Assembly: GCA_049459795.1 (NCBI GenBank)
Contig: JBMUDS010000001.1
Coordinates: forward strand, 62,001-126,000
Direction of reading: 5' to 3'
Length of the DNA stretch: 64,000 nucleotides
From: SYAN01 sp049459795
GTDB taxonomy: Bacteria > Actinomycetota > Actinomycetes > Nanopelagicales > Nanopelagicaceae
Made by a program: the position numbers and the translations under genes. The notes under the pieces were generated by a model that was given only the letters and a program-made list of their open reading frames with translations, was not told where the DNA came from and did no database searches. Each line of letters begins with the position of its first letter. Positions within the stretch are counted from its first letter, which is position 1. Below are positions 16,802-25,600 of this stretch, in pieces.

Positions 16802-18454
16802 TCAGATCGGCTTCTTGCCGATCGACATCGGTTTGCTCGTCTCAGCAAAGAAATCATTCCCCTTGTCATCGACGACGATGAAGGCTGGGAAGTTCTCTAC
16901 CTCGATCTTCCAAACCGCTTCCATCCCGAGCTCTTCATAATCGAGGACTTCGACTCGTCGGATGCAATCTTGTGCCAGCCGTGCTGCTGGACCACCAATC
17001 GATCCAAGATAGAAACCACCATGGGCAGCACATGCCTCTGTCACTTGCTTCGAGCGATTGCCTTTGGCGATCATCACCATCGATCCGCCAAGTCTCTGGA
17101 AGTAATCGACATATGAATCCATCCGACCTGCAGTAGTCGGTCCGAAGGAACCTGAGGCATAACCTGCTGGTGTCTTCGCAGGACCTGCGTAGTAGACCGC
17201 GTATTTCTTGAAGTATTCCGGAAGTGGTTTTCCAGAATCGACGAGCTCTTTCAACTTCGCATGAGCGAGATCTCTCGCCACCACCATCGTCCCGGTGAGC
17301 GAGAGTCTGGTCTTGATCGGATGCTTCGATAGGAGTGCTCGAATCTCATCCATCGGTAGGTTGAGGTCTACATCGACGACTTCGCCTTCGAGGTTCTCCT
17401 CGTGAGTCTCTGGCATGAAGTGAACGGGATCGGTCTCCAATTGCTCGATGAAGACGCCATCCTTAGTGATCTTCGCCTTCGCTTGTCTATCCGCCGAGCA
17501 GGAGACAGCGATCGCAATCGGCAGTGAAGCACCATGTCGAGGAAGGCGAATAACGCGAACATCGTGACAGAAGTACTTGCCTCCGAATTGGGCTCCGATC
17601 CCGAGAGACTGAGTCAATGTGAAGACCTCTTTCTCTAACTCGAGATCGCGCATAGCGCGTCCGGTCTTCTCATTGCCTGTGGTTGGGAGTGCATCGAGGT
17701 ACTTCGTGCTCGCGAGTTTCGCTACCTTCGAGGTGTATTCCGCGCTGGTTCCACCGATCACGATTGCCAAGTGGTACGGCGGGCAGGCAGCCGTTCCAAT
17801 GGAACGGAGTTTCTCATCGAGCCAGGCCATGAAACTCAAAGGATTGAGGATCGCCTTCGTCTCTTGGTAGAGGAAGGATTTGTTCGCGCTACCGCCACCT
17901 TTCGCTATGAAGAGGAATTCATATTCCTCAGCGTGATCAGCCGATGAGTAGATCTCGATCTGCGCTGGAAGATTGTTCCCGGTGTTCTTCTCCTGCCATG
18001 TCGTGATCGGTGCCAATTGCGAATAACGGAGATTGAGCGTGGTGTATGCGTTGTAGATGCCGCGCGAGATCGTGACTTCATCCTTCTCGTCGGTGAGGAC
18101 TTGTTGTCCCTTCTTGGCCATCACGAGCGCCGTCCCGGTGTCCTGACACATCGGCAAGACCCCACCAGCGGAGATATTGGCATTCTTCAAGAGATCGAGC
18201 GCAACGAATCGATCGTTTGCGGATGCTTCAGGATCCTTGAGTATCGAAGAGAGTTGATCGAGATGCTCACTCCTCAAGTAGTGATTGATGTCGTGGATAG
18301 CGATTTCCGTCAATCTTTCGATCGCACCTGGTGCCACTTTGAGGAATGTCCTGCCATCAGCAGTGAAGGTCGATACTCCTTCGATATCTAACTTTCGATA
18401 ACGGGTGGTGTCTGGCCCAAGTGAAAGCAGATCCTCATAAATGAATTCAGGCAT
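16802..18454 (-). CDS. Fumarate hydratase class I (Fe-S)
   Basis: Oxygen-sensitive class I fumarase interconverting fumarate and malate in the TCA cycle. Protein of about 550 residues, full length for the fused alpha-beta type. Visible features: LPMCQDTGTALVMAKKG near 120 (first cluster cysteine), the AACPPYHLAIVIGGTSAEYT region near 248 (second), and the C-terminal beta part with ASGSFGPTTAGRMDSYVDYF near 448 and the conserved KGN near 478. The start MPEFIYEDLL at 18454 is chosen because the longer frame is implausible and this start gives an 8-bp overlap with xseB. It is the last gene of an xseA-xseB-fumarase unit. Confidence 0.95.
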   Translation of the reverse strand: MPEFIYEDLLSLGPDTTRYRKLDIEGVSTFTADGRTFLKVAPGAIERLTEIAIHDINHYLRSEHLDQLSSILKDPEASANDRFVALDLLKNANISAGGVLPMCQDTGTALVMAKKGQQVLTDEKDEVTISRGIYNAYTTLNLRYSQLAPITTWQEKNTGNNLPAQIEIYSSADHAEEYEFLFIAKGGGSANKSFLYQETKAILNPLSFMAWLDEKLRSIGTAACPPYHLAIVIGGTSAEYTSKVAKLASTKYLDALPTTGNEKTGRAMRDLELEKEVFTLTQSLGIGAQFGGKYFCHDVRVIRLPRHGASLPIAIAVSCSADRQAKAKITKDGVFIEQLETDPVHFMPETHEENLEGEVVDVDLNLPMDEIRALLSKHPIKTRLSLTGTMVVARDLAHAKLKELVDSGKPLPEYFKKYAVYYAGPAKTPAGYASGSFGPTTAGRMDSYVDYFQRLGGSMVMIAKGNRSKQVTEACAAHGGFYLGSIGGPAARLAQDCIRRVEVLDYEELGMEAVWKIEVENFPAFIVVDDKGNDFFAETSKPMSIGKKPI

Positions 18455-18650
18455 CTTTCGCCTTCGCAATCCGCGCCTTTGCGCCATCAAGCCATTCTTG
18501 GCAGACCTTCACCAACTCCTCGCCACGCTCCCAAAGCTTGAGCGAATCTTCTAGCCCGACTTCGCCGCTCTCGAGTTGAGCGACGATCTCTGCGAGTTCA
18601 TCGCGTGCTTTCTCGTAGGGAATCGGCTTACCGGCTGCGGCTTTGCTCAT
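18447..18650 (-). CDS. xseB: Exodeoxyribonuclease VII small subunit
   Basis: Protein of 67 residues. The family pattern is plain: PIPYEKARDELAEIVAQLES (residues 9-28), then GEVGLEDSLKLWERGEELVK with the conserved LEDSL and G(E/I)xL, and a basic C-terminal helix. Several copies bind each XseA to form ExoVII, which degrades single-stranded DNA to oligonucleotides in both directions. It is 9 bp downstream of xseA and overlaps the fumarase start. Confidence 0.93.
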   Translation of the reverse strand: MSKAAAGKPIPYEKARDELAEIVAQLESGEVGLEDSLKLWERGEELVKVCQEWLDGAKARIAKAKDA

Positions 18651-18659
18651 GTGAGAAAT

Positions 18660-19895
18660 CTACTCCTGCTTGCTCAACGAGATATCTGCTGTGGTCTCGG
18701 TCACGGATGCTGTGACTGCTCCTTTGGCGAAACGAACTGCAAGCAGATCACCGAGATCCAATTCCGATGCATCTTTAATGATCCGACCATCTTGGTGAAG
18801 AGCCACGGAATATCCACGCTCCAGGACGGCAAATGGCGAGAGTGCGCGCAGTTGCGAGACGAAACCTGCAACTTCCTTCCCTTCCACCGTCAATCGATGG
18901 AGGAGGGATCGTTTGAGCGAAGCGCGGTCACGCACCAGCGATTCGATCTCTGGAGTGATGATCAGCATCGGGTCTCGCATTACAGGCCGCGATCCAAGAT
19001 TAGCGATCAACCTCTCTTCGGTTTCGACTCGTCGCTGGGCACCGCGATGCAATCGCATCGATAACTCTTTGATTCCTGAGATCTCCTCTTGGATGTCAGG
19101 TACGACTCGCTTTGCGGCATCGGTAGGTGTCGATGCACGGAGGTCAGCGACTAGGTCTAGAAGCGGCGTATCTTGTTCGTGGCCGATAGCACTAACGATC
19201 GGTGTATCGCATGTTGCCACCAATCGGACCAGACCTTCATCGGAGAATGGCAGGAGATCCTCGAACGAGCCACCACCACGTGTGATGATGATGACGTCGA
19301 CGTCATCGATCGCTTCGAGTTCGCGAAGTGCATTGCTTACCTCACTGACTGCACTTGATCCTTGTACCGCCACCTCTCGAATCTCGAATTGGACTGCGGG
19401 CCAACGGCGTTTTGCGTTCTCAACCACATCCTTCTCTGCCGCACTGTTTCGACCACAGATCAATCCGACTCTTCTCGGCAGGAAAGGGAGTGGTTTCTTG
19501 CGGGAGGCAGCAAAGAGTCCTTCGGCAGCAAGGACTCTCTTCAACATCTCTAGTCGTGCCAAGAGCTCACCGAGACCGACATGATGGATCTCTCGCGCAT
19601 TGAGTGATAGCGAGCCATTTCCAGTATAGAAATTGACCTTGGCGAAGATCTTGATCCGAGCATTTTGTGGCAATGGGGCGACTGCTTGGAAGACCGAGCG
19701 ATGACAGGAGAGCGAGATCGAGAGATCCGATGTGGTGTCTTTAAGTCGCATGAAGATCATCTGTGATCCGCGGCGATCATCGACTTGCGAAAGTTCACCT
19801 TCGACCCAGACAGGTCCAAGCTTTCCGATCCAGTCTCGAATCGCCTCAGAGATCACTCTCACAGGTGCTGGTGCATCGATCGAAGTTTCGAGCAT
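18660..19895 (-). CDS. xseA: Exodeoxyribonuclease VII large subunit
   Basis: Catalytic subunit of ExoVII. Protein of 411 residues with an N-terminal OB fold (VWVEGELSQVDDRRGSQMIF near residue 34) and the metal-dependent nuclease domain. Its conserved residues appear in RVGLICGRNSAAEKDVVENA near 148, DVIIITRGGGSFEDLLPFSD near 206 and AIGHEQDTPLLDLVADLRAS near 241. The C-terminal coiled coil and final segment (LERGYSVALHQDGRII) follow. It is shorter than the E. coli protein because the coiled coil is reduced, as in other Actinobacteria. Its start is 25 bp from that of divergent ispH, with a shared palindromic ribosome-binding region. Confidence 0.95.
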   Translation of the reverse strand: MLETSIDAPAPVRVISEAIRDWIGKLGPVWVEGELSQVDDRRGSQMIFMRLKDTTSDLSISLSCHRSVFQAVAPLPQNARIKIFAKVNFYTGNGSLSLNAREIHHVGLGELLARLEMLKRVLAAEGLFAASRKKPLPFLPRRVGLICGRNSAAEKDVVENAKRRWPAVQFEIREVAVQGSSAVSEVSNALRELEAIDDVDVIIITRGGGSFEDLLPFSDEGLVRLVATCDTPIVSAIGHEQDTPLLDLVADLRASTPTDAAKRVVPDIQEEISGIKELSMRLHRGAQRRVETEERLIANLGSRPVMRDPMLIITPEIESLVRDRASLKRSLLHRLTVEGKEVAGFVSQLRALSPFAVLERGYSVALHQDGRIIKDASELDLGDLLAVRFAKGAVTASVTETTADISLSKQE

Positions 19896-19901
19896 TTAGA
19901 G

Positions 19902-19914
19902 ATCCTAATAGGAT
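19902..19914. promoter_or_regulatory. Palindrome giving Shine-Dalgarno sequences to both xseA and ispH
   Basis: The 25-bp spacer between two divergent start codons contains the perfect palindrome ATCCTA-A-TAGGAT. On the plus strand TAGGAT ends exactly six bases before the ispH ATG; on the minus strand the other half ends exactly six bases before the xseA ATG. Each half therefore works as an AGGA-type ribosome binding site. With so short a spacer, the promoters must lie inside the opposing coding sequences. Confidence 0.7.
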
Positions 19915-19920
19915 GAGCGC

Positions 19921-20877
19921 ATGTCGAAGCGCGTCTTGCTTGCCGCCCCTCGTGGTTACTGCGCGGGTGTTGATCGGGCAGTGGTCACAGTCGAGAAAGC
20001 GCTCGACCTTTATGGCGCACCCGTCTATGTCAGAAAGCAGATCGTGCATAACAAGCACGTGGTCTCGACTCTTGAGAAGCGCGGTGCGATCTTCGTGGAG
20101 GAGACCCATGAAGTACCTGAAGGTGCCATCGTGGTCTTCTCGGCACATGGAGTCTCACCAGCAGTCCATCAAGAAGCGAAGACGCGGCAACTTAAGACCA
20201 TTGATGCCACATGCCCGCTAGTAACGAAAGTGCATCATGAGGCGAAGCGATTTGCTGCAGACGATATGCAGATCCTGCTCATCGGTCATGCGGGTCACGA
20301 AGAAGTAGAGGGAACTTCCGGTGAAGCGCCAGAACACATCATCTTGGTCGATGGACTCGATGCTGCGCGCACGGTTGAAGTCGATCCGAATAAGAAACTT
20401 GCTTGGCTCTCACAGACCACACTCAGCGTCGATGAGACTTTAGAAGCGGTTCGTATCTTGCGGGAGCGATTCCCTCACTTACAAGATCCACCAAGTGATG
20501 ACATTTGTTACGCGACACAGAATCGACAGGTCGCGATCAAGGAGATCGCACCGAAGTCCGATCTCGTCCTCGTTGTTGGATCGCGGAACTCATCGAATTC
20601 AGTCCGCCTCGTCGAGGTATCGCTCGAATATGGCGCGAAGGCTGCATATCTCATCGACTATGCCGCGGAAATCAAAGAAGAGTGGTTCGACGGCGTTGAG
20701 ACGATCGGTGTGACGAGTGGTGCATCAGTGCCTGAGATCTTGGTACAAGACCTCCTTGCAGAGCTTGCCCGTCGCGGGTACGGAGATGTTGAAACCATCA
20801 CCGCCATGGAAGAGAGCCTGCTCTTCGCATTACCGCCCGAACTTCGAAAGGATATGAAGGCGGCGGCGAAGCTCTAA
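19921..20877 (+). CDS. ispH: 4-hydroxy-3-methylbut-2-enyl diphosphate reductase
   Basis: Last enzyme of the MEP isoprenoid pathway, making IPP and DMAPP with an Fe-S cluster. Protein of 318 residues. The three cluster cysteines are in APRGYCAGVDRAV (Cys 14), IDATCPLVTKVHHEAKR (near 102) and SDDICYATQNRQVA (near 197). Substrate-binding histidines are in VHNKHVV (near 42) and FSAHGVSP (near 76); TSGASVPE is near 270. Its stop codon is shared with the convergent DUF6542 gene (CTAA). Confidence 0.97.
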   Translation: MSKRVLLAAPRGYCAGVDRAVVTVEKALDLYGAPVYVRKQIVHNKHVVSTLEKRGAIFVEETHEVPEGAIVVFSAHGVSPAVHQEAKTRQLKTIDATCPLVTKVHHEAKRFAADDMQILLIGHAGHEEVEGTSGEAPEHIILVDGLDAARTVEVDPNKKLAWLSQTTLSVDETLEAVRILRERFPHLQDPPSDDICYATQNRQVAIKEIAPKSDLVLVVGSRNSSNSVRLVEVSLEYGAKAAYLIDYAAEIKEEWFDGVETIGVTSGASVPEILVQDLLAELARRGYGDVETITAMEESLLFALPPELRKDMKAAAKL

Positions 20878-21296
20878 CTCTTCCGCTCGCGGGCGAAGTA
20901 GATGACCCAACCGACGAGCGCTCCGGTCACCAAGAATGGTGCGATCCCAGCCAGACCGGAGACGAGATCAAGTGCGAATCGCGAGATTCGAAGCGTGGAG
21001 CCACCAAGTGTCGGCAATAGGAGAACGATCATCACCGCGAAAGTGATCGGTGGTGTGACGACTGCGGTAAAGACTGTTCCAGCGCGACCGAGATAGATCG
21101 CGCCGCCGAAAGCGATCCACAATCCAATTCCAGTGATCACGCCGACATTTCCTCGGAACGTGATCTCGATTGCCATGAGTAGGGTGATGAGGAGTGATTG
21201 CAAGATGACGACACCAGGTTTGGTGAGGCCAGGGCCTTGGATCCTTGACTTCGGGTCGAGTTGCTTGGCATCCAAGCGATAACTCTTCGTCATCAC
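20874..21296 (-). CDS. DUF6542-like four-helix membrane protein
   Basis: Protein of 140 residues: a hydrophilic N-terminus of about 30 residues, then four hydrophobic segments (VVILQSLLITLLMAIEI, VGVITGIGLWIAFGGAIYLG, TVFTAVVTPPITFAVMIVLLL, GLAGIAPFLVTGALVGWVIYF). The VVTPPITFAV segment corresponds to the VVSPPL motif of actinobacterial DUF6542 proteins, often found beside ispH and ychF. Function unknown. It overlaps rmuC by 4 bp, so the two are coupled. The family name is my recognition from pattern and context. Confidence 0.7.
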   Translation of the reverse strand: MMTKSYRLDAKQLDPKSRIQGPGLTKPGVVILQSLLITLLMAIEITFRGNVGVITGIGLWIAFGGAIYLGRAGTVFTAVVTPPITFAVMIVLLLPTLGGSTLRISRFALDLVSGLAGIAPFLVTGALVGWVIYFARERKS

Positions 21297-22498
21297 GTCG
21301 CTTCCTCTTCTAGATCCTCGTCTACTTCGGATTCGATCGCGAGAAGATCATCGCCTGCTTCGATCTCTCGGATCTTGATCTCACGAACCCCATCATCGAT
21401 ATCAGGGAGAGCCTTCATCTTCTCTGTCGTGAGGCCACCGATCGCTGAGATCTTCCGCGCTGGTCGGAGCATATTCTCTTCAGCGCTCGCCACGAGTTCG
21501 TTGAAGGCTTTCTCAGTGCTCTTGATGCGATCACCGAGAGTGGAGATCCGACCATGGACTTTGACGATTCGCTTCAATAATTCCTGCGCCAACCCTTGGA
21601 TCTCTGAAGCGCTCTGCGCCAACTTAGAACGATTGAAGACATAAGCGACTGTGCGAAGCAGGGCGAGCATCGTGTTCGGTGTCGCAATCGCAACGCTCTT
21701 CTCGAAGGCCTTCTCATGCAGTTGTGGATCGACGATCAGCGCTTCGACCAAGATCGATTCGAAAGGTGCGAAGAGGACGACGAAGTCAGGGGATTGCCCT
21801 TTTCCTTGATAGTCACGCTTTGCTAGTGCATTGACATGACCAAGGAGATCCTTGGCGTGTGCCTTCATCAACTCTTCCTTGGTGGATGGATCCTCTTCAC
21901 CCATCGCATCAAGGAACTTGTCGAAAGGGAACTTCGAATCGATGTAGATCTCACTTCCACCGGGGATTGCGATCCGAATATCTGGCTTTCCGACGCCGGA
22001 ATCACTTACTTGATGGTCTTGTCTGAAGAAGTGAATACCCTCCTGCAAGCCTGAACTTTCAAGGAGCATCTCAAGTTGGGTCTCACCATATTTTCCACGT
22101 GATTGAGGATTGGAGAGCGCGCCAGCGAGTTTCGTCGTCTCTCGAAGAAGGGATTCGGCGCCAAGGCGCATCCCTTCGATCTGCGTCTTGATCGAAGTCT
22201 CACTCTCTACACGCTTCAACTCCGCCTCATGGCTCGCACGGGCCAACTCCGCCATCTTGCTCTCGACGCTTTTCACTGCATTGGTCAGCGAGAGTGCGCT
22301 CTTCTCTTCTTCGATGCGAGCAGCAAGTTGCGCTTCAAGGCGAAGGACATTCGCTCGCTCTGCTTCGTTTGTCGCTTCCAACGAAGCGATACGTGCGCCA
22401 CTCTGGGATCGAATGCGTGAAGTTCCCAGCAAGAATCCGATCGCGGTACCGATGACGAGCGAGATGATGATGAAGATCGCGATCGACGAGTCACTCAT
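21293..22498 (-). CDS. rmuC: DNA recombination protein RmuC
   Basis: Protein of about 401 residues. The N-terminal membrane anchor (IAIFIIISLVIGTAIGFLLG) is followed by a coiled coil of about 90 residues and the RmuC nuclease-like domain: GKYGETQLEMLLESSGLQEG near 136, KPDIRIAIPGGSEIYIDSKF near 168 (PD...DSK motif as in PD-(D/E)XK folds), and a C-terminal coiled coil. RmuC limits recombination between inverted repeats in E. coli. The start MSDSSIAIF was chosen because it places the membrane helix at the N-terminus; the longer frame reads into the ychF leader. Confidence 0.92.
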   Translation of the reverse strand: MSDSSIAIFIIISLVIGTAIGFLLGTSRIRSQSGARIASLEATNEAERANVLRLEAQLAARIEEEKSALSLTNAVKSVESKMAELARASHEAELKRVESETSIKTQIEGMRLGAESLLRETTKLAGALSNPQSRGKYGETQLEMLLESSGLQEGIHFFRQDHQVSDSGVGKPDIRIAIPGGSEIYIDSKFPFDKFLDAMGEEDPSTKEELMKAHAKDLLGHVNALAKRDYQGKGQSPDFVVLFAPFESILVEALIVDPQLHEKAFEKSVAIATPNTMLALLRTVAYVFNRSKLAQSASEIQGLAQELLKRIVKVHGRISTLGDRIKSTEKAFNELVASAEENMLRPARKISAIGGLTTEKMKALPDIDDGVREIKIREIEAGDDLLAIESEVDEDLEEEAT

Positions 22499-22550
22499 GA
22501 GCCCAATCGTGGCAGGCGGAGGGGACAATGACGCGTAGGCTCTACCCCTC

Positions 22551-23624
22551 GTGGGGCTCTCTATAGGAATCGTCGGACTACCGAATGTGGGCAAGTCCAC
22601 CCTTTTCAACGCATTGACGAAGAACAACGTCTTGGCTGCGAACTACCCCTTCGCAACGATCGAGCCCAATGTCGGCGTGGTCGGGGTGCCTGACTCCCGG
22701 CTCGAGGTGTTGGCGAAGATCTTCGATTCTGAGCAGGTTCTCCCAGCCACTGTCTCATTCGTGGATATCGCTGGGATCGTCAAGGGTGCATCTGAGGGAG
22801 CAGGGCTCGGGAACAAGTTCCTCGCGAATATCCGTGAGAGTGATGCGATCTGCCAAGTGATTCGAGTCTTCTCCGATGGTGATGTGGTCCATGTCGACGG
22901 CAAGGTCGATCCAGCATCGGATATCGAAACCATCAATACCGAGTTAGCCCTTGCTGATCTGCAGACGATCGAGAAGTCGATCCCGCGCCTCGAGAAAGAG
23001 GCTCGACAGAGTAAAGAGCGGACTGCAGTCCTTGAGGAATTGAAGAAGGCGAACGAGATCTTGAGTGCGGGGAAGTTGCTCTCGAGTTCGACTCTCGACC
23101 TTGCCCTCTTGAAGGAATTTGGCTTCCTCACTGCCAAGCCATTCCTCTACCTCTTCAATGTCGATGCCGGCGAGCTCGGTGATCAAAGTCTTCGGGATGA
23201 GCTCTCTGCTCTAGTCGCACCTGCCAAGGCGATCTTCCTTGATGCAAAGACGGAGGCAGAGTTGGCTGAGCTCAGTGATGAAGATGCGCTCGAACTTCTC
23301 AAGTCGATCGGATTGGAAGAGCCAGGACTTGCGACGTTGGCTCGAGTCGGCTTCGAGACGCTTGGTCTTCAGACCTATCTCACTGCTGGGCCTAAGGAAG
23401 CACGTGCATGGACGATACATAAAGGCGACACGGCACCGATGGCTGCTGGTGTGATCCATACCGATTTCCAACGTGGCTTCATCAAAGCGGAAGTGGTCTC
23501 GTTCCACGATCTCGTCGATGCCGGATCGATGGCAGAGGCGCGCTCTCGCGGAAAAGTACGTATGGAAGGTAAGGACTACGTCATGCACGATGGTGACGTG
23601 GTCGAATTCAAGTTCAATGTCTGA
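22551..23624 (+). CDS. ychF: Redox-regulated ATPase YchF (OBG family)
   Basis: OLA1/YchF P-loop ATPase that binds the ribosome and modulates stress responses. Protein of 357 residues, normal length. G1 GLPNVGKSTLFNALT is at residues 9-23, then NYPFATIEPNVG (switch I), G3 DIAGIVKGASEGAGLGNKF near 74, G4-like YLFNVDAGE near 203 (NVDA instead of NKxD, consistent with ATP preference), and the C-terminal TGS domain with the ARAWTIHKGDTAP and VIHTDFQRGFIKAEVVS signatures. GTG start. It diverges from rmuC. Confidence 0.97.
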   Translation: MGLSIGIVGLPNVGKSTLFNALTKNNVLAANYPFATIEPNVGVVGVPDSRLEVLAKIFDSEQVLPATVSFVDIAGIVKGASEGAGLGNKFLANIRESDAICQVIRVFSDGDVVHVDGKVDPASDIETINTELALADLQTIEKSIPRLEKEARQSKERTAVLEELKKANEILSAGKLLSSSTLDLALLKEFGFLTAKPFLYLFNVDAGELGDQSLRDELSALVAPAKAIFLDAKTEAELAELSDEDALELLKSIGLEEPGLATLARVGFETLGLQTYLTAGPKEARAWTIHKGDTAPMAAGVIHTDFQRGFIKAEVVSFHDLVDAGSMAEARSRGKVRMEGKDYVMHDGDVVEFKFNV

Positions 23625-23662
23625 TCCAACGTCAGCGAACCGATGAACGAGGAGAAATAGTC

Positions 23663-25555
23663 GTGAAATCAGCTCATCTTGCCGGCCTGCCGGAGAGAAG
23701 GCGAGAAAACCTTCGTAACATCGCGATCATCGCCCACGTCGATCACGGTAAGACCACTCTGGTCGATGCCATGCTCTGGCAATCAGGTGCATTCGCGGCC
23801 CATAAGGAACAGACCGAGTCGAAAGATCGCGTCATGGATTCGATGGACTTAGAGCGCGAAAAGGGAATCACCATCCTCGCGAAGAACACTGCGGTCAAGC
23901 GCGGTAATCTCACCGTCAACATCATCGATACGCCCGGTCACGCGGATTTCGGCGGCGAAGTGGAACGTGGACTTGAGATGGTCGATGGAGTGCTCTTGCT
24001 CGTCGATGCGTCTGAAGGTCCATTGCCGCAGACGCGATTCGTACTCCGCAAAGCCCTAGCGAAGAACCTTCCCGTCATCTTGGTCATCAATAAGGTAGAT
24101 CGAACAGATGCACGGATCTCTGCCGTCGTCAACGAGACCTATGAACTTTTCTTGGACCTTGATGCAAATGAGGATCAGATCGATTTCCCAGTGATCTTTG
24201 CTTCTGCGAAAGCAGGAAGAGCATCACTTACTCAACCAGCGGATGGCGGTATGCCCGACGCTGAGAACTTGGATGTCCTCTTCGAGACCATCTTTTCGAC
24301 CATCCCTGCTCCGGTCTATCACGAGGGTGCGCCGCTACAAGCGCATGTCACAAACCTTGATTCATCGCCTTACCTTGGACGCCTTGCACTCTGCCGCGTT
24401 CATGAAGGTGAGATCAACAAGGGTCAGCAAGTGATGTGGATCAAGACCGATGGCACAATGGAACGAGTCAAGATCTCCGAGCTGCTGATGACTGATGGAT
24501 TAGAGCGAGTTCCGGCGGATTCTGCAGGGCCTGGCGACATCATCGCGCTCGCAGGAATAGAGACCATCACTCTTGGTGAGACCCTTGCAGATGCGGATAA
24601 TCCTCATGCTCTGCCATTGATTACGGTCGATGAACCCTCGATTTCGATGACTGTCGGTATCAATACCTCTCCATTGGCTGGCCAATCCGGCAAGAAATTG
24701 ACTGCACGTCTTGTAAAGAATCGTCTTGATGCCGAACTCGTCGGCAATGTCTCGCTTCGTATCAATCCAACCGATCGTCCGGATACATGGGAGATCCAAG
24801 GACGCGGCGAGTTACAACTCGCCGTCTTGGTGGAGATGATGCGTCGTGAAGGATTCGAACTCACCGTCGGTAAACCACAGGTGGTCACACGGGAGATCGA
24901 TGGGAAGATCCATGAACCGATGGAGCGATTGACCATCGATTCTCCAGAGGAGTATTTAGGTGTCATCACACAATTGATGGCACTCCGTAAAGGTCGTATG
25001 GAGCAGATGGTCAATCATGGAACCGGATGGATCCGGATGGACTATCGAGTCCCATCGCGTGGACTGATCGGTTTCAGAACCGAGTTCTTGACGGAGACTC
25101 GAGGAACTGGGTTACTACACCACGTCTTCGATGGATATGAGGCGTGGCACGGTGAACTCCGCACACGTCCGACGGGTTCTCTTGTTTCGGATCGCCGTGG
25201 CATCGTCACCTCCTATGCGCTCTTTAGTCTCCAAGAGCGCGGCACCATCTTCGTTCAAGTAGGCGATGAGGTCTATGAAGGAATGGTGATCGGTGAGAAT
25301 GCGCGTCCCGAGGATATGGATGTCAATGCATGTCGCGAGAAGAAGCTCACCAATATCCGATCTGCTACTGCCGATGAATTGGAGCGATTGATCCCGCCGA
25401 AGCTTCTCAATATGGAACAGGCGTTGGAGTTCTGTCGAGAGGATGAGTGCATAGAGGTGACCCCAACGACCGTCAGGGTCCGGAAAGTAGCGCTTGACCA
25501 GAATGAACGAGCAAGGCTCGCCTCCAAGGCGAAGAAGGCCAATCTCGAGGGCTGA
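23663..25555 (+). CDS. typA: Translational GTPase TypA/BipA
   Basis: Ribosome-associated GTPase of the EF-G family involved in 50S assembly and stress or cold adaptation. Protein of 630 residues. G1 AHVDHGKTTLVDAM is near residue 24, switch I LEREKGITILAKN near 73, G3 DTPGHADFGGEV near 92, G4 NKVD near 148. Domain V contains GRMEQMVNHGTGWIRMDYRV and the C-terminal domain SLVSDRRGIVTSYALFSLQE, RPEDMDVNACREKKLTNIR, specific to TypA. GTG start with strong Shine-Dalgarno GAGGAGAAA (23649-23657). Confidence 0.97.
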   Translation: MKSAHLAGLPERRRENLRNIAIIAHVDHGKTTLVDAMLWQSGAFAAHKEQTESKDRVMDSMDLEREKGITILAKNTAVKRGNLTVNIIDTPGHADFGGEVERGLEMVDGVLLLVDASEGPLPQTRFVLRKALAKNLPVILVINKVDRTDARISAVVNETYELFLDLDANEDQIDFPVIFASAKAGRASLTQPADGGMPDAENLDVLFETIFSTIPAPVYHEGAPLQAHVTNLDSSPYLGRLALCRVHEGEINKGQQVMWIKTDGTMERVKISELLMTDGLERVPADSAGPGDIIALAGIETITLGETLADADNPHALPLITVDEPSISMTVGINTSPLAGQSGKKLTARLVKNRLDAELVGNVSLRINPTDRPDTWEIQGRGELQLAVLVEMMRREGFELTVGKPQVVTREIDGKIHEPMERLTIDSPEEYLGVITQLMALRKGRMEQMVNHGTGWIRMDYRVPSRGLIGFRTEFLTETRGTGLLHHVFDGYEAWHGELRTRPTGSLVSDRRGIVTSYALFSLQERGTIFVQVGDEVYEGMVIGENARPEDMDVNACREKKLTNIRSATADELERLIPPKLLNMEQALEFCREDECIEVTPTTVRVRKVALDQNERARLASKAKKANLEG

Positions 25556-25600
25556 TTTCCGCTTAAAAATCGCGTTTCATCGCTGATCGTCACCACCCTG

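Noticed and set aside
18913..19584. Long open frame antisense to xseA (about 220 codons)
   Set aside because: Lies entirely opposite a well-conserved gene, with Ser/Arg-rich composition typical of a shadow frame in this codon usage.
22499..22627. N-terminal extension of RmuC
   Set aside because: The longer frame has no family similarity, runs into the ychF start region, and would bury the membrane anchor 45 residues in.
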